Positions 1 through 9,093 of a stretch of DNA of 64,000 bases are shown in pieces. This stretch comes from Acetobacteraceae bacterium. GTDB taxonomy: Bacteria; Pseudomonadota; Alphaproteobacteria; Acetobacterales; Acetobacteraceae. The stretch is from NCBI GenBank assembly GCA_030041375.1, contig JASHOA010000033.1, positions 1 through 64,000 of the forward strand, read 5' to 3'. The position numbers and the translations under genes were made by a program. Numbering within the stretch: position 1 is the first letter of the stretch; the number at the start of each line of letters is the position of its first letter. The notes under the pieces are model-generated. The model was not told where the DNA came from. It searched no databases and saw only the letters and a list, made by a program, of their open reading frames with translations.

Positions 1-74
1 ATGTCGCCGGTGAATGGACGCTGGTGACCCTCGCTTACAACTGCAGGCGGCTTCACCGCCTGCAGGTCGCCTAA
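1..74 (+). mobile_element. C-terminal tail of a transposase (cut by window start)
   Basis: The frame opening at base 3 reads GEWTLVTLAYNCRRLHRL and stops at TAA 72-74. The pattern W-x-L-V-x-L-A-Y-N-x-x-R-L-H is typical of the extreme C-terminus of IS5/IS1182-type DDE transposases, where it closes the RNase-H-like fold. Only about 23 residues are inside the window, so neither family nor integrity can be settled. A copy of dispersed element A begins 59 bases downstream. Seen: the reading frame and stop. Inferred: transposase identity. Confidence 0.5.
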
Positions 75-132
75 CCTCCCCCCTTCTTCGTTGACGTTCA
101 CAACGCCGCGCCAGCGCCAATCCGACACGCTG

Positions 133-240
133 CTAGAGCAGATCGCGATCAGACGGGATCGGCTGATCGCGTGAAGATGCTCGCCAAAACAAAGAGCGAG
201 AGCAGTTACCGTGAGCCATGGCGAACGGAAATGGCTCTAG
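133..240 (+). repeat. Dispersed element A, copy 1 (108 bp, CTAG-bounded)
   Basis: CTAGAGCA at 133 is matched by an inverted GGCTCTAG at 233-240. The left half holds the inverted pair CGCGATCAG ... CTGATCGCG. Full-length copies also lie at 43421-43528 and 62994-63101, and a truncated copy starts at 14378. It has no coding capacity beyond a short conserved shadow frame. Short length, terminal inverted repeats and a common CTAG border suggest a MITE or REP-like element. Confidence 0.85.
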
Positions 241-330
241 GCGGGCCGCGGCGGATCGAATCCTGCCGCCGCCGGCATGCGCCCGCGCCGGCTGCCGGGC
301 CTGATCCGCGAACCTGCTGCCGGCGCCGCC

Positions 331-1050
331 TCAGAAGGCGTTGCGGGCGGCGTCGTCCGGGAGCAGGGCCGCGAGGCGCGAGAGCGCCTTGACCACCACC
401 CTGCCGGGGCTGAGCGCGATCAGCCCCGCCTTCTCCCACTCGCGAAGCTTCTTGTTCACCGTCTCGCGTGCCGCCCCGGCGATTTCGCCGAGTTCGCTTT
501 GGGTGAGATCGACGTGCGCGCCTTCGCGGCCGCCGGAAAGGCTCAGCAGCACCGCGGCAAGCCTGGTTCCGCTGTCGTGGAACAGCATTGCCTCGAGCGC
601 GGCGGAGGTGGCGCGCAGTCGCTCGCAGAGGAGGCGGAGCAGCGCCAGGGCGAAGGCGGGGTCGCGGGCCACTTCATCGAGCACGGCGCGACGCTCCAGA
701 ACGAGGAGGCGGGAGCGCGTGACGGCGTGCACATCGGCCGAGCGGGGCCGGCCATCGATCAGGGCGATCTCGCCGACCACGTCACCCGCTCGGAGCCGGC
801 GCAGGATCTGTTCGCGCCCGTCCGGGCCGAAGATGCTGGCCCAGAGTTCGCCCGTGAGTACGATCAGGAGCGTGTCGCCTGGATCGCCCTGGCGGAACAA
901 TACCTCACCACTCGCCGCGCTACGTTCGTGGGCGAGGTACGCCAGCGTTTCGATATTGCCCAGTGAAAGTGAGGAAAGAAGAGGAACGGCGCGAAGCGCG
1001 CGCAGGCGCTGCGCGGCGGACGCAGCACTCGAATCGTCGGGGCGTTTCAC
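331..1050 (-). CDS. Crp/Fnr-family transcriptional regulator
   Basis: A cyclic-nucleotide-binding-like domain (about residues 22-135, with a phosphate-binding-cassette-like GEIALIDGRPRSA loop at 93-105) is followed by a Crp-type winged helix (181-212, LTQSELGEIAGAARETVNKK). There is no N-terminal cysteine cluster, so it is not an Fe-S Fnr; the ligand is unknown. The frame is open back to 1200, but the added N-terminus is Cys/Pro-rich and unlike the family. I chose GTG at 1050, giving 239 residues, the usual length. No clear Shine-Dalgarno precedes it. The gene stands alone. Family assignment is secure; start and effector are not. Confidence 0.85.
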   Translation of the reverse strand: MKRPDDSSAASAAQRLRALRAVPLLSSLSLGNIETLAYLAHERSAASGEVLFRQGDPGDTLLIVLTGELWASIFGPDGREQILRRLRAGDVVGEIALIDGRPRSADVHAVTRSRLLVLERRAVLDEVARDPAFALALLRLLCERLRATSAALEAMLFHDSGTRLAAVLLSLSGGREGAHVDLTQSELGEIAGAARETVNKKLREWEKAGLIALSPGRVVVKALSRLAALLPDDAARNAF

Positions 1051-1235
1051 GCGCCGATCTTGCCCGGGATCCGCGCCGGCGGGCAAGGTGCCAAAGCCGT
1101 CGGAAGAGCCGCAACAGCTCCGAAATGCAGGTTGCGGCGATGTGTTTTTCAGTGCATTGCCGGGGCAGGAGCAAGAGCCGCAGCCGGTCTCTGGCGGCAA
1201 GCCTCATCCAACGCCGCCTAGTGTCCTGCCCCCGC

Positions 1236-1260
1236 CGTTTGCTGCCGGCGGCAGCAAACG
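1236..1260. repeat. Perfect 11-bp hairpin upstream of the Crp/Fnr gene
   Basis: Arms CGTTTGCTGCC and GGCAGCAAACG are separated by GGC. No T-run follows on either strand, so this is not a standard terminator. It lies in the 468-base non-coding stretch 1051-1518, which also holds a 10-bp inverted repeat (1295-1304/1339-1348) and element B copy 1. I see no gene there. Confidence 0.6.
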
Positions 1261-1347
1261 AAAGGGGATGAGAGGCCACTGAAAATAAAGAGCAGTGTGC
1301 CGACCGCTAGAGTGCATCCTACGGTATCAAGCGTTGGAGTCGGCACA

Positions 1348-1454
1348 CGAGCCCGCGATCGCCCGCGGCGGAAACGTCGGAGGGCGTGAATCGCGGGCTC
1401 GAATAAAGCGCGAGACCCGTGTCAGGCTGCACAGTCGGCCCGACACCGGTCTGG
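1348..1454 (+). repeat. Dispersed element B, copy 1 (107 bp)
   Basis: Closely similar to 62886-62992 and, inverted, to 14442-14548. It contains the inverted pair AGCCCGCGAT/ATCGCGGGCT and a second pair around GTCGGGCTG/CAGCCCGAC, degenerate in this copy. The terminal CTAGs seen in other copies have decayed here to CGAG and CTGG, suggesting an older insertion. Confidence 0.8.
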
Positions 1455-1518
1455 AGACATCGGCCGGCGCCTGGCATCGATCGGTCCGGCTACGAACAGG
1501 GACGGATGGAGAGCGAAG

Positions 1519-1986
1519 ATGACGCGACTTTCCTGGCTGGCAACGCTGCTGGGCCTGGCGGGGCTGCTGCCTTTCATCGTCTGCGGGTTCGCAGCCGTGG
1601 GCCAGAGCACCACGTGGGGGCTGCCGGCGCTGGTCAGCTACGGCGCGGTGATGCTGGGTTTTCTCGGTGCGGTGCATTGGGGGCTGGCACTCGCACCGCA
1701 GCCGCAGGGAGCTGCCGCACCGCCCGAGGTCGAGCGGGCACGGTTGCTGCTCGGCGCCATTCCGGCGTTGGTCGGCTGGGTCGCCCTTCTCGTTCCACGC
1801 TGGGTCGGGCTCGTCGTGCTGATTGCCGGGTTCGTCGGCGTGCTCGTGGTCGAGGGTGCGGGGCACAAGCGATTGCTGGTGCCGCCCGGCTATATGTGGC
1901 TGCGCTGGATTCTCTCAATCGTGGTGATTGCGATCCTGATCACCGTGCTGGTGCTTCGCCTGATCGGCGCACGGCTTCTGTTCTGA
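1519..1986 (+). CDS. DUF3429 family membrane protein
   Basis: A 155-residue, almost wholly hydrophobic protein with about five membrane segments. The signature MLGFLGAVHWGLAL (about residues 50-63) is characteristic of DUF3429, a family of small inner-membrane proteins of unknown function. The gene begins with ATG after an A/G-rich leader (GGAGAGCGAAG). Its last 72 bases overlap the 3' end of the convergent cyclase/ATPase gene. No operon partner. Function unknown. Confidence 0.8.
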   Translation: MTRLSWLATLLGLAGLLPFIVCGFAAVGQSTTWGLPALVSYGAVMLGFLGAVHWGLALAPQPQGAAAPPEVERARLLLGAIPALVGWVALLVPRWVGLVVLIAGFVGVLVVEGAGHKRLLVPPGYMWLRWILSIVVIAILITVLVLRLIGARLLF

Positions 1987-4900
1987 ACGTTCGGCCCAGG
2001 CGCCGGCGCCGCGCGGCAGCCGGCCGAGGTCGGCGCGCGCCTTTCTCTCCCAGAGCGGCAGCCGGCTCACCTGCGCCGCCTCGACCGCCTCGCCGAGCGA
2101 AGCCGCCGAATCGGCGGCGGGCAGGACGCCGGCCCTGAGGCGCAACAATTCGGGGATGCACCAGTTCTCCTCACGCCTTCGCGCTTCGGCGAGCGCGGCC
2201 TCGAGCCCGGCCAGGCCTTCCGCCTGCCTGCCGGCTCGGGCCAGGGCGAGGGCGTGGAGGCCGCGATGCGCCGGCTCGTAGATGCCCGATTGCGCCTTCT
2301 GAAATCCACTGATGGCAACTTCGAAAAGTGCCAACGCTTCGGCCGGGCGGTCGCTTTCGGCGAGGGCCCAGCCCTTGAATGAGGCAGCGTAGGCGCCCCA
2401 GAGACCCATGTTGTTCTCGCCAGCGAGGAGCACCAGCCGATCGGCGAGCGCTGCCGTCTCTTCGACCTCGCCCAACATCCAGGCGGCCATGCAGGCGCCG
2501 TAAGCAAGGGCGTAGGCCTCGGAGTTGGTGTGGCGAATCTGCGCCGCTTCTTCGACCGCAAGGCGGCCGGCTTCGCGCGCGGCTTCGCTCTCGCCTTGCA
2601 GTGCCAGGACCGTGGCCAGAATCGCGCGTGCGGAGACGCGCGGGTTCTGGCCGAAGTGGAACGCCAGTCCGCCGTCACGGTCGGGGTGGAAACCGGCGAT
2701 CGTGCGCTCGAGATCCGCGCGCGCAGCGTCGAGATCGCCGAGCATGAAGTGGGTGAGACCGCGGATACGCCCGCCGACGAGGCCGATTCCGACCTCGCCG
2801 ATGCGCCCGGCGATATCGATCACCTGCCCGGCCGTGTCGAGAGCGCGGCGCACCCGGCCGAGCGAGATCTGCGCGGCCCAGAGGCCGTAGAGTGCCTGGG
2901 CGAGCCGGGCCCCGTCTTGGCGACGCTCGGCCAGCGCACGGGCGCGATCCCAGGCCGTTTCTGTTTCGGCTGCCGCATAACCCCGGGTTGCGATGAGCGG
3001 CACGCCGAGCTCGAGTTCGAGCAGCAGCTCGAGTTCCTCGCGCCGTTCCGTCTGTTCGGCTTCGCCGAGCGCGGCGAGGCCCGCCCTGAGATGGCCGATC
3101 GCCTCCTGGTGGGCGGACTGTCGCGCTGCCTGGCGGCCGGCCGCGAGCCAATGTTCGGCGGCGGCGAGCGACTGGCCGGCGGCCTGGTAATGCTGAGCCA
3201 GGACCTCCGGCTGCTGCTCGGCGATTTCCGGCGAAAGGTCCTGCAGGATTTCGGCGCAGCGCGCGTGCAACTGCCGCCGCCGCGCCTGCACGAGCGTGCT
3301 GTACGCCGCCTCCTGCACCAGCGCGTGCTTGAACACATAGCTGACGACGGCCCGCGAGCCATGCTGATGGATCAGCTCTTCCTGCAGGAGCCTGGCCACG
3401 CCCTCGTCGAGCGTTGCCTCGCCGATTGCGGCCATCGCCGCGACATGGGCGCGGCGGAACTCGCGACCGAGTACCGCGCCGAGTTGGGCGACTTCCTTCG
3501 CCGCCGCAAGGCCTTCCACCCGTGCCAGCAGGGAATCGCGAAGGGTGGCCGGAACGGCGAGTGCGTCGAGCGAACCCTTCAGCACGTAGCGGTCATCCTG
3601 CTCGACCAGGCTGCCGAGAGCCAGCACCGCCTTCGTCAGTTCTTCCACGAACAGCGGCACGCCGTCGGTGCGGGCGATGATCTGGTCCGTCACTTCGTCC
3701 GGCAGTTGCTTGCCGCCCGCGACATGGCTGATCAAGGTGCGCGTCTCGGCACGCGTGAGACGGCCGAGGCGGAGCGTGGTGGCGTGCGGCAGGCCGCCCC
3801 AGTGGTGCTGGAAGGTCGGCCGATAGGTGATGACGATCAGAACGGGTTCGTTCTGGATGGCGGCGATGGCGAGCGAGATCAGCTCCTGGGTGGTCGGATC
3901 CATCCAGTGCGCGTCCTCGACCAGGATCATCAGCGGGCGGTTTCGCGCCAGGCCCAGCATCTGTGCGATCAGCACTTCGAGCGTGCGATGCTTCACCTGC
4001 TCGGCGGAGAGCCCGGCGAGGGAGCTGCTGTGCGGGCCCGGGATCGCGAGCAAGGTGGCGATCAGGGAGAGCGCGGTCTCGATATCACCGCTGGCCTGGC
4101 GGAGGAGCAGAGCCAGCCTTTCCAACTGGCAGGCAGGCGGATCGTCCGGGTTTATTCCGGATGCAAACCTGAGTTGCCCGATCACCGGGTGGAGTGCGCT
4201 GTTCGTATGCATCGGCGAGCACTGATAGCGCACGACGACATGCGGCTCGCTGGCGGCACGCTCGCGCAGCTCGCGGATCAGGCGCGACTTGCCGAGCCCC
4301 GCTTCAGCGGAAAGCAGCACGACCTGCCCCTCGCCCTGGCCGGCGGCGGTCCAGCGGCCGGCGAGCAAGGCGCCCTCCGCCTCGCGGCCGACCAGCGGCG
4401 AGAGCGTGCGCGCCTCGGCCGCCTCGAAGCGCGTGGCGAGCACCCGTTCCCTGAGCACCCGCCAGGCCGGAACCGCCGCGCCGATACCCTTGAGAAAGTG
4501 CTGCCCGAGATTCTCGAGTTCGAACAAGCCGCGCAGCAGGGCGCGGGTTTCCTGGGAGATGGCGATCCCGTTCGGCGGCGCGACCTCCTGTAGCCGCGCG
4601 GCGAGGTTCAGCACCTCGCCCGCCGCCAGCGGTTCGCGCGCCGCCCCGTGTACCAAGGTCTTGCCGACGAAGGCATCGCCGCTGGCGATGGCGACCCGGA
4701 CCGAAAGCGGCGTACCGGCTGGCGTGGTGATGGCGCCGGTTGCCTCGATGATGGCGAATCCCGCTCTCACCGCCCGCTCCGCCGCATTCTCCTGGGCCCG
4801 CGGATAGCCGAAGAAAACCAGCATTCCATCGCCCATGAAACGATCGACGAAGCCTTCGAAACGCGCAACCGCGCCGGCCGCAGCATCCTGAAAGCGGTGA

Positions 4901-5259
4901 ATGAGCCGGCCCATATCCTCGGGATCGAGGTCGTGGGTGAGCGCGGTTGAGCCGACGATGTCGCAGAACAGCACGGTGAGCGGCCGGCGTTCCGCCTCCG
5001 TTTCAGAGGGAGGCTCGGCCGGCACAGCGGCGGGCGGGGCGGACGGGTCCGGCAGGCCGGCGGCGATCGCCGCCATCAACCGCCGCCGCGCCCCGAGCGA
5101 GAGCCCGAGGTCCCTGAGGTCGTTCTCGGAAAGCAGGCTCATCGTTGCGAGATCGATCTCCGCCTCGATGAAGGCCGCCAGATGCCGCTCCAGGCCGAGG
5201 CGGGAAAGCAACGCCGCAAGCTCGTCCATCGCAACCCGTCCCTCCCTCGGCGCTATCAT
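1915..5259 (-). CDS. SAM-domain/class III nucleotide cyclase/AAA ATPase/TPR regulator
   Basis: 1114 residues. A SAM-like helical domain (about 11-68) is followed by a class III cyclase homology domain (about 92-270) with both metal aspartates (D100 in VLFCDIVGST, D144 in FMGDGMLVFFG). A signalling ATPase comes next (Walker A AEAGLGKS at 318-325, Walker-B-like MILVEDAHWMD near 440), then a long alpha-helical TPR-like region. This architecture is common in alphaproteobacteria and actinobacteria; few members have a known signal or proven cyclase activity. Start is either ATG 5259 or the internal Met11, which begins the SAM domain. The C-terminal tail (residues after about 1090) is low-complexity and overlaps the DUF3429 gene, so the stop may be displaced relative to homologues. 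Confidence 0.88.
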   Translation of the reverse strand: MIAPREGRVAMDELAALLSRLGLERHLAAFIEAEIDLATMSLLSENDLRDLGLSLGARRRLMAAIAAGLPDPSAPPAAVPAEPPSETEAERRPLTVLFCDIVGSTALTHDLDPEDMGRLIHRFQDAAAGAVARFEGFVDRFMGDGMLVFFGYPRAQENAAERAVRAGFAIIEATGAITTPAGTPLSVRVAIASGDAFVGKTLVHGAAREPLAAGEVLNLAARLQEVAPPNGIAISQETRALLRGLFELENLGQHFLKGIGAAVPAWRVLRERVLATRFEAAEARTLSPLVGREAEGALLAGRWTAAGQGEGQVVLLSAEAGLGKSRLIRELRERAASEPHVVVRYQCSPMHTNSALHPVIGQLRFASGINPDDPPACQLERLALLLRQASGDIETALSLIATLLAIPGPHSSSLAGLSAEQVKHRTLEVLIAQMLGLARNRPLMILVEDAHWMDPTTQELISLAIAAIQNEPVLIVITYRPTFQHHWGGLPHATTLRLGRLTRAETRTLISHVAGGKQLPDEVTDQIIARTDGVPLFVEELTKAVLALGSLVEQDDRYVLKGSLDALAVPATLRDSLLARVEGLAAAKEVAQLGAVLGREFRRAHVAAMAAIGEATLDEGVARLLQEELIHQHGSRAVVSYVFKHALVQEAAYSTLVQARRRQLHARCAEILQDLSPEIAEQQPEVLAQHYQAAGQSLAAAEHWLAAGRQAARQSAHQEAIGHLRAGLAALGEAEQTERREELELLLELELGVPLIATRGYAAAETETAWDRARALAERRQDGARLAQALYGLWAAQISLGRVRRALDTAGQVIDIAGRIGEVGIGLVGGRIRGLTHFMLGDLDAARADLERTIAGFHPDRDGGLAFHFGQNPRVSARAILATVLALQGESEAAREAGRLAVEEAAQIRHTNSEAYALAYGACMAAWMLGEVEETAALADRLVLLAGENNMGLWGAYAASFKGWALAESDRPAEALALFEVAISGFQKAQSGIYEPAHRGLHALALARAGRQAEGLAGLEAALAEARRREENWCIPELLRLRAGVLPAADSAASLGEAVEAAQVSRLPLWERKARADLGRLPRGAGAWAERSEQKPCADQAKHQHGDQDRNHHD

Positions 5260-5315
5260 GGCACGACCCGGCAGCCGAGAAAATATGATGACGGAATCAC
5301 CCCCTTTCGCTGGCC

Positions 5316-6788
5316 TTGTCGACGGCGCATGATGCGACCCTGCGTACCGTGGGGTGGGTTCTGGAAAGCGGGGGGCCGATGCTGCGTTCGCTTCTGGAAA
5401 TGGTCGGGGCCGATCCGGAACTGGCCGGAAACGTTACGATCACCGGCGCCGATCCGGTCATCGACACGCCCTTCCGGCTGGGCGAGACGGCGGCCGCGGT
5501 GTTGGGCGCGCTCGGTGCGCTGATCGCCGAGACCTGGCGGCTTCGGAGCGGAGAAAGCCAGCAGGTCGGAATCGAGGTGCCGGCCGCGGTGCTGGCGCTG
5601 CAGAGCGTGATGCTGCAGAGGCAATGGGGCTATCCGATCGCGCTGACGGAGCCTCTCTACCCCACCGTTGCGATCTATCCGACGCGGGACGGCCGCTTCA
5701 TCATGCTCAATGGCGGCTATCCGCTGCTGCGCGACGGGTTGCTGGAATTGCTGCGCTCGGCGGACAGCGCGAGCGCGGTGGCGCGCGCCGTCGCGGAGTG
5801 GGATGCCGAGGAGCTGGAGAAGGCGATTGCCGATCGCGGCCTGTGCGGCGTCGTGGTGAGGAGCGCGGCGGAATGGCGCGCGCATCCGCAAGGTGCAGCC
5901 ATCGCCAGGCTGCCCGCGGTCGAGATCACGCGCATCGGCGATGCCCCGAAAGTTCCGTTTCCAGCCATTCAGTCCGCGCCGGATGCACGCCCGCTTTCCG
6001 GCATCCGGGTGCTCGATCTTACGCATGTCATTGCCGGGCCGACCTGCGCGAAAAGTCTGGCCGAGCAGGGAGCGACGGTGCTGCACATCTACTGTCCGTC
6101 GCGGCCGCAACTGCCGCCCTTCGACATGGATACCGGGCACGGCAAGCGCACGGCCTTTCTCGATCTGGCGGGCCCGACGGCGACACGCGATCGGGCCACT
6201 CTCTCGGGCCTGGTGCGGCAGGCCGATGTGTTCTCCCAGAGCTACCGGCCGCAGTCACTGGCGCGGCTTGGCTTTTCGCCGGAGGGGCTGGCCAGGCTCA
6301 GGCCAGGCATCGTCGTCGTTTCGACCGACTGCTACGGCTGGGCCGGGCCGTGGCGGTATCGACCCGGCTTCGAGCAGCTTGCGCAGTGCGCGAGCGGGAT
6401 GGCGGTGGGCCAGGGCAGTCCGGACAATCCTGTTCTGGTGCCGATGGTTTATCCGAACGACTACATCAGCGGGTTTCTCGCCGCGCTGGGAACCGTTGCG
6501 GCGCTGATGCGGCGTGCCCGGGAGGGAGGAAGCTGGCAGGTGCGGGTCTCGCTTTGCCGCACGGCGATGCTGATCCAGGATGAGGGCGAGGTCGATCCGA
6601 AACGACGGCCGCCGCCGCCGATCGCGGATGACGACCGCGCGCGATACATGGCGGAATGCGACAGCGCGATCGGGCGGCTCAGCTATCTCGGGCCGGTCGT
6701 CAGGATGTCCGCAACGCCGGGGCGGTGGGACCTGCCGCCGGCACCTCTCGGCGCGCACCCGCCGCGCTGGCCGGAGGCGGCGCCATGA
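5316..6788 (+). CDS. CaiB/BaiF family III CoA-transferase with unusual domain order
   Basis: 490 residues if TTG 5316 is the start; Met22 (ATG 5379) is an alternative. The canonical CaiB N-terminal motif (IRVLDLTHVIAGPTCAKSL) does not appear until about residue 230. It is followed by GHGKRTAFLDL and by NDYISGF, whose Asp aligns with the catalytic aspartate region. Residues about 40-215 resemble the middle/C-terminal part of a CaiB chain. The protein therefore looks permuted, or a fusion of a partial and a fuller copy. Family III enzymes move CoA between carboxylic acids through an enzyme aspartyl-CoA anhydride; the substrate here is unknown. It overlaps the patatin gene start by ATGA, so the two are translationally coupled. 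Confidence 0.85.
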   Translation: MSTAHDATLRTVGWVLESGGPMLRSLLEMVGADPELAGNVTITGADPVIDTPFRLGETAAAVLGALGALIAETWRLRSGESQQVGIEVPAAVLALQSVMLQRQWGYPIALTEPLYPTVAIYPTRDGRFIMLNGGYPLLRDGLLELLRSADSASAVARAVAEWDAEELEKAIADRGLCGVVVRSAAEWRAHPQGAAIARLPAVEITRIGDAPKVPFPAIQSAPDARPLSGIRVLDLTHVIAGPTCAKSLAEQGATVLHIYCPSRPQLPPFDMDTGHGKRTAFLDLAGPTATRDRATLSGLVRQADVFSQSYRPQSLARLGFSPEGLARLRPGIVVVSTDCYGWAGPWRYRPGFEQLAQCASGMAVGQGSPDNPVLVPMVYPNDYISGFLAALGTVAALMRRAREGGSWQVRVSLCRTAMLIQDEGEVDPKRRPPPPIADDDRARYMAECDSAIGRLSYLGPVVRMSATPGRWDLPPAPLGAHPPRWPEAAP

Positions 6789-7834
6789 ACGACCGCCCGA
6801 CGGTCGCGCCGGCGAAGCCGGTTGCACTCGTGCTGCAAGGCGGCGGGGCGCTCGGCGCCTATGAGTGGGGCGCCGTGAGCCGGCTCGTCGAAGCGGGCTA
6901 CCAGCCGGTCGCTGTCAGCGGCGTGTCGATCGGGGCGATCAACGCGGCTGCCATTGCCGGGGCGCGCGGCGGCGACATCAGGGAAAGCCTGAGCAAAATC
7001 TGGCAGGCGATCACGCTGCCGACGCTTCCGTTCGTTCCGGAGATCTTCCAGGAAACCCTCTCCGCCTTCGGCAACCGCAACTTCTATACGTTGCGCACCG
7101 ATTATCTCACGCTGGCGAGCTGGACCGCGTATTGCGATGTCAGCCCGATGCAGCGGACGCTCGCCGAAATCTGCGATTTCGCGCAGATCAGCGACCCCCG
7201 CCATATGCGTTTTGCCGTCACCGCGACCGATGTCGGCACCGGCTCATCCGTGCGCTTCCTCAACACCGAAGGGCCGATCCGCCCCGAACACGTGCTGGCG
7301 AGCGGGGCGCTGCCGCCCGGCTTCCCGATGGTCGAGATCGACGGGCCGTTCTACTGGGACGGCGGCCTGTTCGACAATACGCCCCTCAAGCCGATGATCG
7401 CGCTGCTCACCGAGGAGGAGATCGAGACGCTGCCGATCGTCGTGATCGACCTCTTTCCCGGATCGGGCGAGCACCAGCCGATCCCGACCAACCTGGTCGA
7501 GGTGAAGAACCGGATGATGGAGCTTTCTTTCGAGAATCGGTTCTGGGAGAGTTATGGCGTGAGCGGAAGCTATCCCGACTATGCGGCGATGCTGAAGGCG
7601 CTGGATGAAGCCGTTCCTGCCGATAGTCCGCTGCGCGCCAACCCCGAGTTCGCGGGCTTGCTGCGCCGGCGGTGCTTGAAGAATCTCCATGTCATCCCGA
7701 GCGAACACGTGGCGATGACGGGTGGGCTGGATTTTTCCGCCGCCGGTGTTGCGCGCCGGCAGCGGATGGGGTGGGAAGCGATGGACCGTCATCTCGCCGA
7801 GGACGGGTTTGCGCGCCGGGAGCGTGCCCAGTGA
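6785..7834 (+). CDS. Patatin-like phospholipase (DUF3734 type)
   Basis: 349 residues. It shows the oxyanion-hole glycine stretch QGGGALGAYEWGA (18-30), the nucleophile elbow GVSIG with Ser48, and the catalytic Asp in WDGGLFDNTP (about 191), i.e. a complete Ser-Asp dyad. The C-terminal part, rich in aromatic and acidic residues, matches the DUF3734 tail of bacterial patatins. Patatins hydrolyse acyl esters of phospholipids or other lipids. An upstream in-frame extension is open but non-conserved; ATG 6785 overlaps the preceding stop. Its stop overlaps the GTG of the next gene (GTGA), so caiB-patatin-M20 form one coupled transcription unit. Confidence 0.92.
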   Translation: MNDRPTVAPAKPVALVLQGGGALGAYEWGAVSRLVEAGYQPVAVSGVSIGAINAAAIAGARGGDIRESLSKIWQAITLPTLPFVPEIFQETLSAFGNRNFYTLRTDYLTLASWTAYCDVSPMQRTLAEICDFAQISDPRHMRFAVTATDVGTGSSVRFLNTEGPIRPEHVLASGALPPGFPMVEIDGPFYWDGGLFDNTPLKPMIALLTEEEIETLPIVVIDLFPGSGEHQPIPTNLVEVKNRMMELSFENRFWESYGVSGSYPDYAAMLKALDEAVPADSPLRANPEFAGLLRRRCLKNLHVIPSEHVAMTGGLDFSAAGVARRQRMGWEAMDRHLAEDGFARRERAQ

Positions 7835-9093
7835 ATGCCCGGGTGAGTGCCGCTTCGTCCGAGCCGACCGAGATCGATCGCGAACGGCTGCTGGCGGACC
7901 TTGCCGCGCTGTCGGCGATCGGCGCTTACAAGAGCGGGGTGCATCGGCCGACTTTCTCTGCCGAAGATATCAAGGCGCGCGCCTGGTTCGCGGAACGGCT
8001 GAGGGAAGCGGGTCTTGCGGTCGAGATCGACGGCATCGGCAATACCATCGGCCGCTGTTCTTCAGGGCGCGCGCTGCTGGCCGGCTCGCATCTCGAATCG
8101 CAACCTCATGCCGGCCGCCTCGACGGGCCGCTCGGCCTCCTCTACGGGCTGGCCGCGGTGCGCGCCTTGCGCGCGGCCGATCTCGAGCCCGCGCTCGATG
8201 TTGCGGCCTGGGCCGACGAGGAGGGCTGGTTCGGCCAATTTCTCGGCAGCCGCTCGTTTTGCGGCGAAGTGACGGAAGCGGAAATGGACGCGGCGCGGCA
8301 GCGCACCGATGGGACGCCACTGCGCGCCGCGCTGGCGGCGGCCGGGGTTGCCGGAAGACCGCGCGCGATCCTGCCGCCGGCGCGCTATCTCGGCTACGCC
8401 GAGGCGCATATCGAGCAGGGAGACCGGCTCGAATCGGAGGGCCTTCGGATTGGCATCGTCAGCGCGATCGTCGGGATGCGCAATGTCATCATCGCGGCCG
8501 AGGGCGTGCAGAATCATGCCGGCACGACGCGGATGGCGATCCGCAAGGATGCCGGGCTCGCGCTTTGCAAACTGTGCATTGCCATCGATCAGGCTTTTCC
8601 GGCGGTCGCCGGATCGCGGAGCGTCTGGACCACGGGGCGGATGCGTTTCGAGCCCGGCGAACCGAGTGTCATTCCGGGCCGCGCCGAGATGCACTTCCAG
8701 TTCCGCGATACCGATCCGGCCGTGCTCGAGCGGCTCTCAGGGCGGCTTCACGCGCTGATCGAAGAGACGAATCGGACGGGGCCGTGCCGGATCACCGCGC
8801 GGCTCCGGTCGGCGACCGAGCCTGCGGTCATGGATGCGGGGATGCAGGATGCCTTTGCCGCTGCAGCCGAAGCGCTCGCACCCGGCGGATGGACGCGGAT
8901 GCCGAGCGGCGCCGGGCACGATGCGCAGAATTTCGCGCGCCATATCCCGGCCGTGATGCTGTTCGTGCCGAGCATCGGCGGCATCAGCCATCACTGGGCG
9001 GAAGACACGAGCGAGGCCGATATCGTGCTCGGCGCGCAGGTTTTTGCCGAGGGCATCCGTCGCCTTCTCGTCGCGGCGGATCGCTCACGCTGA
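7831..9093 (+). CDS. M20 Zn-dependent amidohydrolase (allantoate/N-carbamoyl-amino-acid type)
   Basis: 420 residues from GTG 7831, which overlaps the patatin stop. Metal-binding M20 motifs are present: SHLESQPHAGRLDGPLG, DEEGWFGQFLGSRSF and EAHIEQGDRLE. The C-terminal SGAGHDAQNFA and the motif LFVPSIGGISH are typical of the hydantoinase/carbamoylase (Hyu/AllC) branch, which hydrolyses carbamoyl or ureido amides using two metals. The exact substrate (allantoate, N-carbamoyl amino acid, ureidoglycolate) cannot be told from sequence alone. No allantoin genes flank it. Confidence 0.88.
   Translation: MNARVSAASSEPTEIDRERLLADLAALSAIGAYKSGVHRPTFSAEDIKARAWFAERLREAGLAVEIDGIGNTIGRCSSGRALLAGSHLESQPHAGRLDGPLGLLYGLAAVRALRAADLEPALDVAAWADEEGWFGQFLGSRSFCGEVTEAEMDAARQRTDGTPLRAALAAAGVAGRPRAILPPARYLGYAEAHIEQGDRLESEGLRIGIVSAIVGMRNVIIAAEGVQNHAGTTRMAIRKDAGLALCKLCIAIDQAFPAVAGSRSVWTTGRMRFEPGEPSVIPGRAEMHFQFRDTDPAVLERLSGRLHALIEETNRTGPCRITARLRSATEPAVMDAGMQDAFAAAAEALAPGGWTRMPSGAGHDAQNFARHIPAVMLFVPSIGGISHHWAEDTSEADIVLGAQVFAEGIRRLLVAADRSR

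Noticed and set aside
2530-4593. Long + strand open frame (687 codons)
   Set aside because: Antisense shadow of the cyclase/ATPase gene; the composition follows the opposite-strand codon bias and no domain is recognisable.
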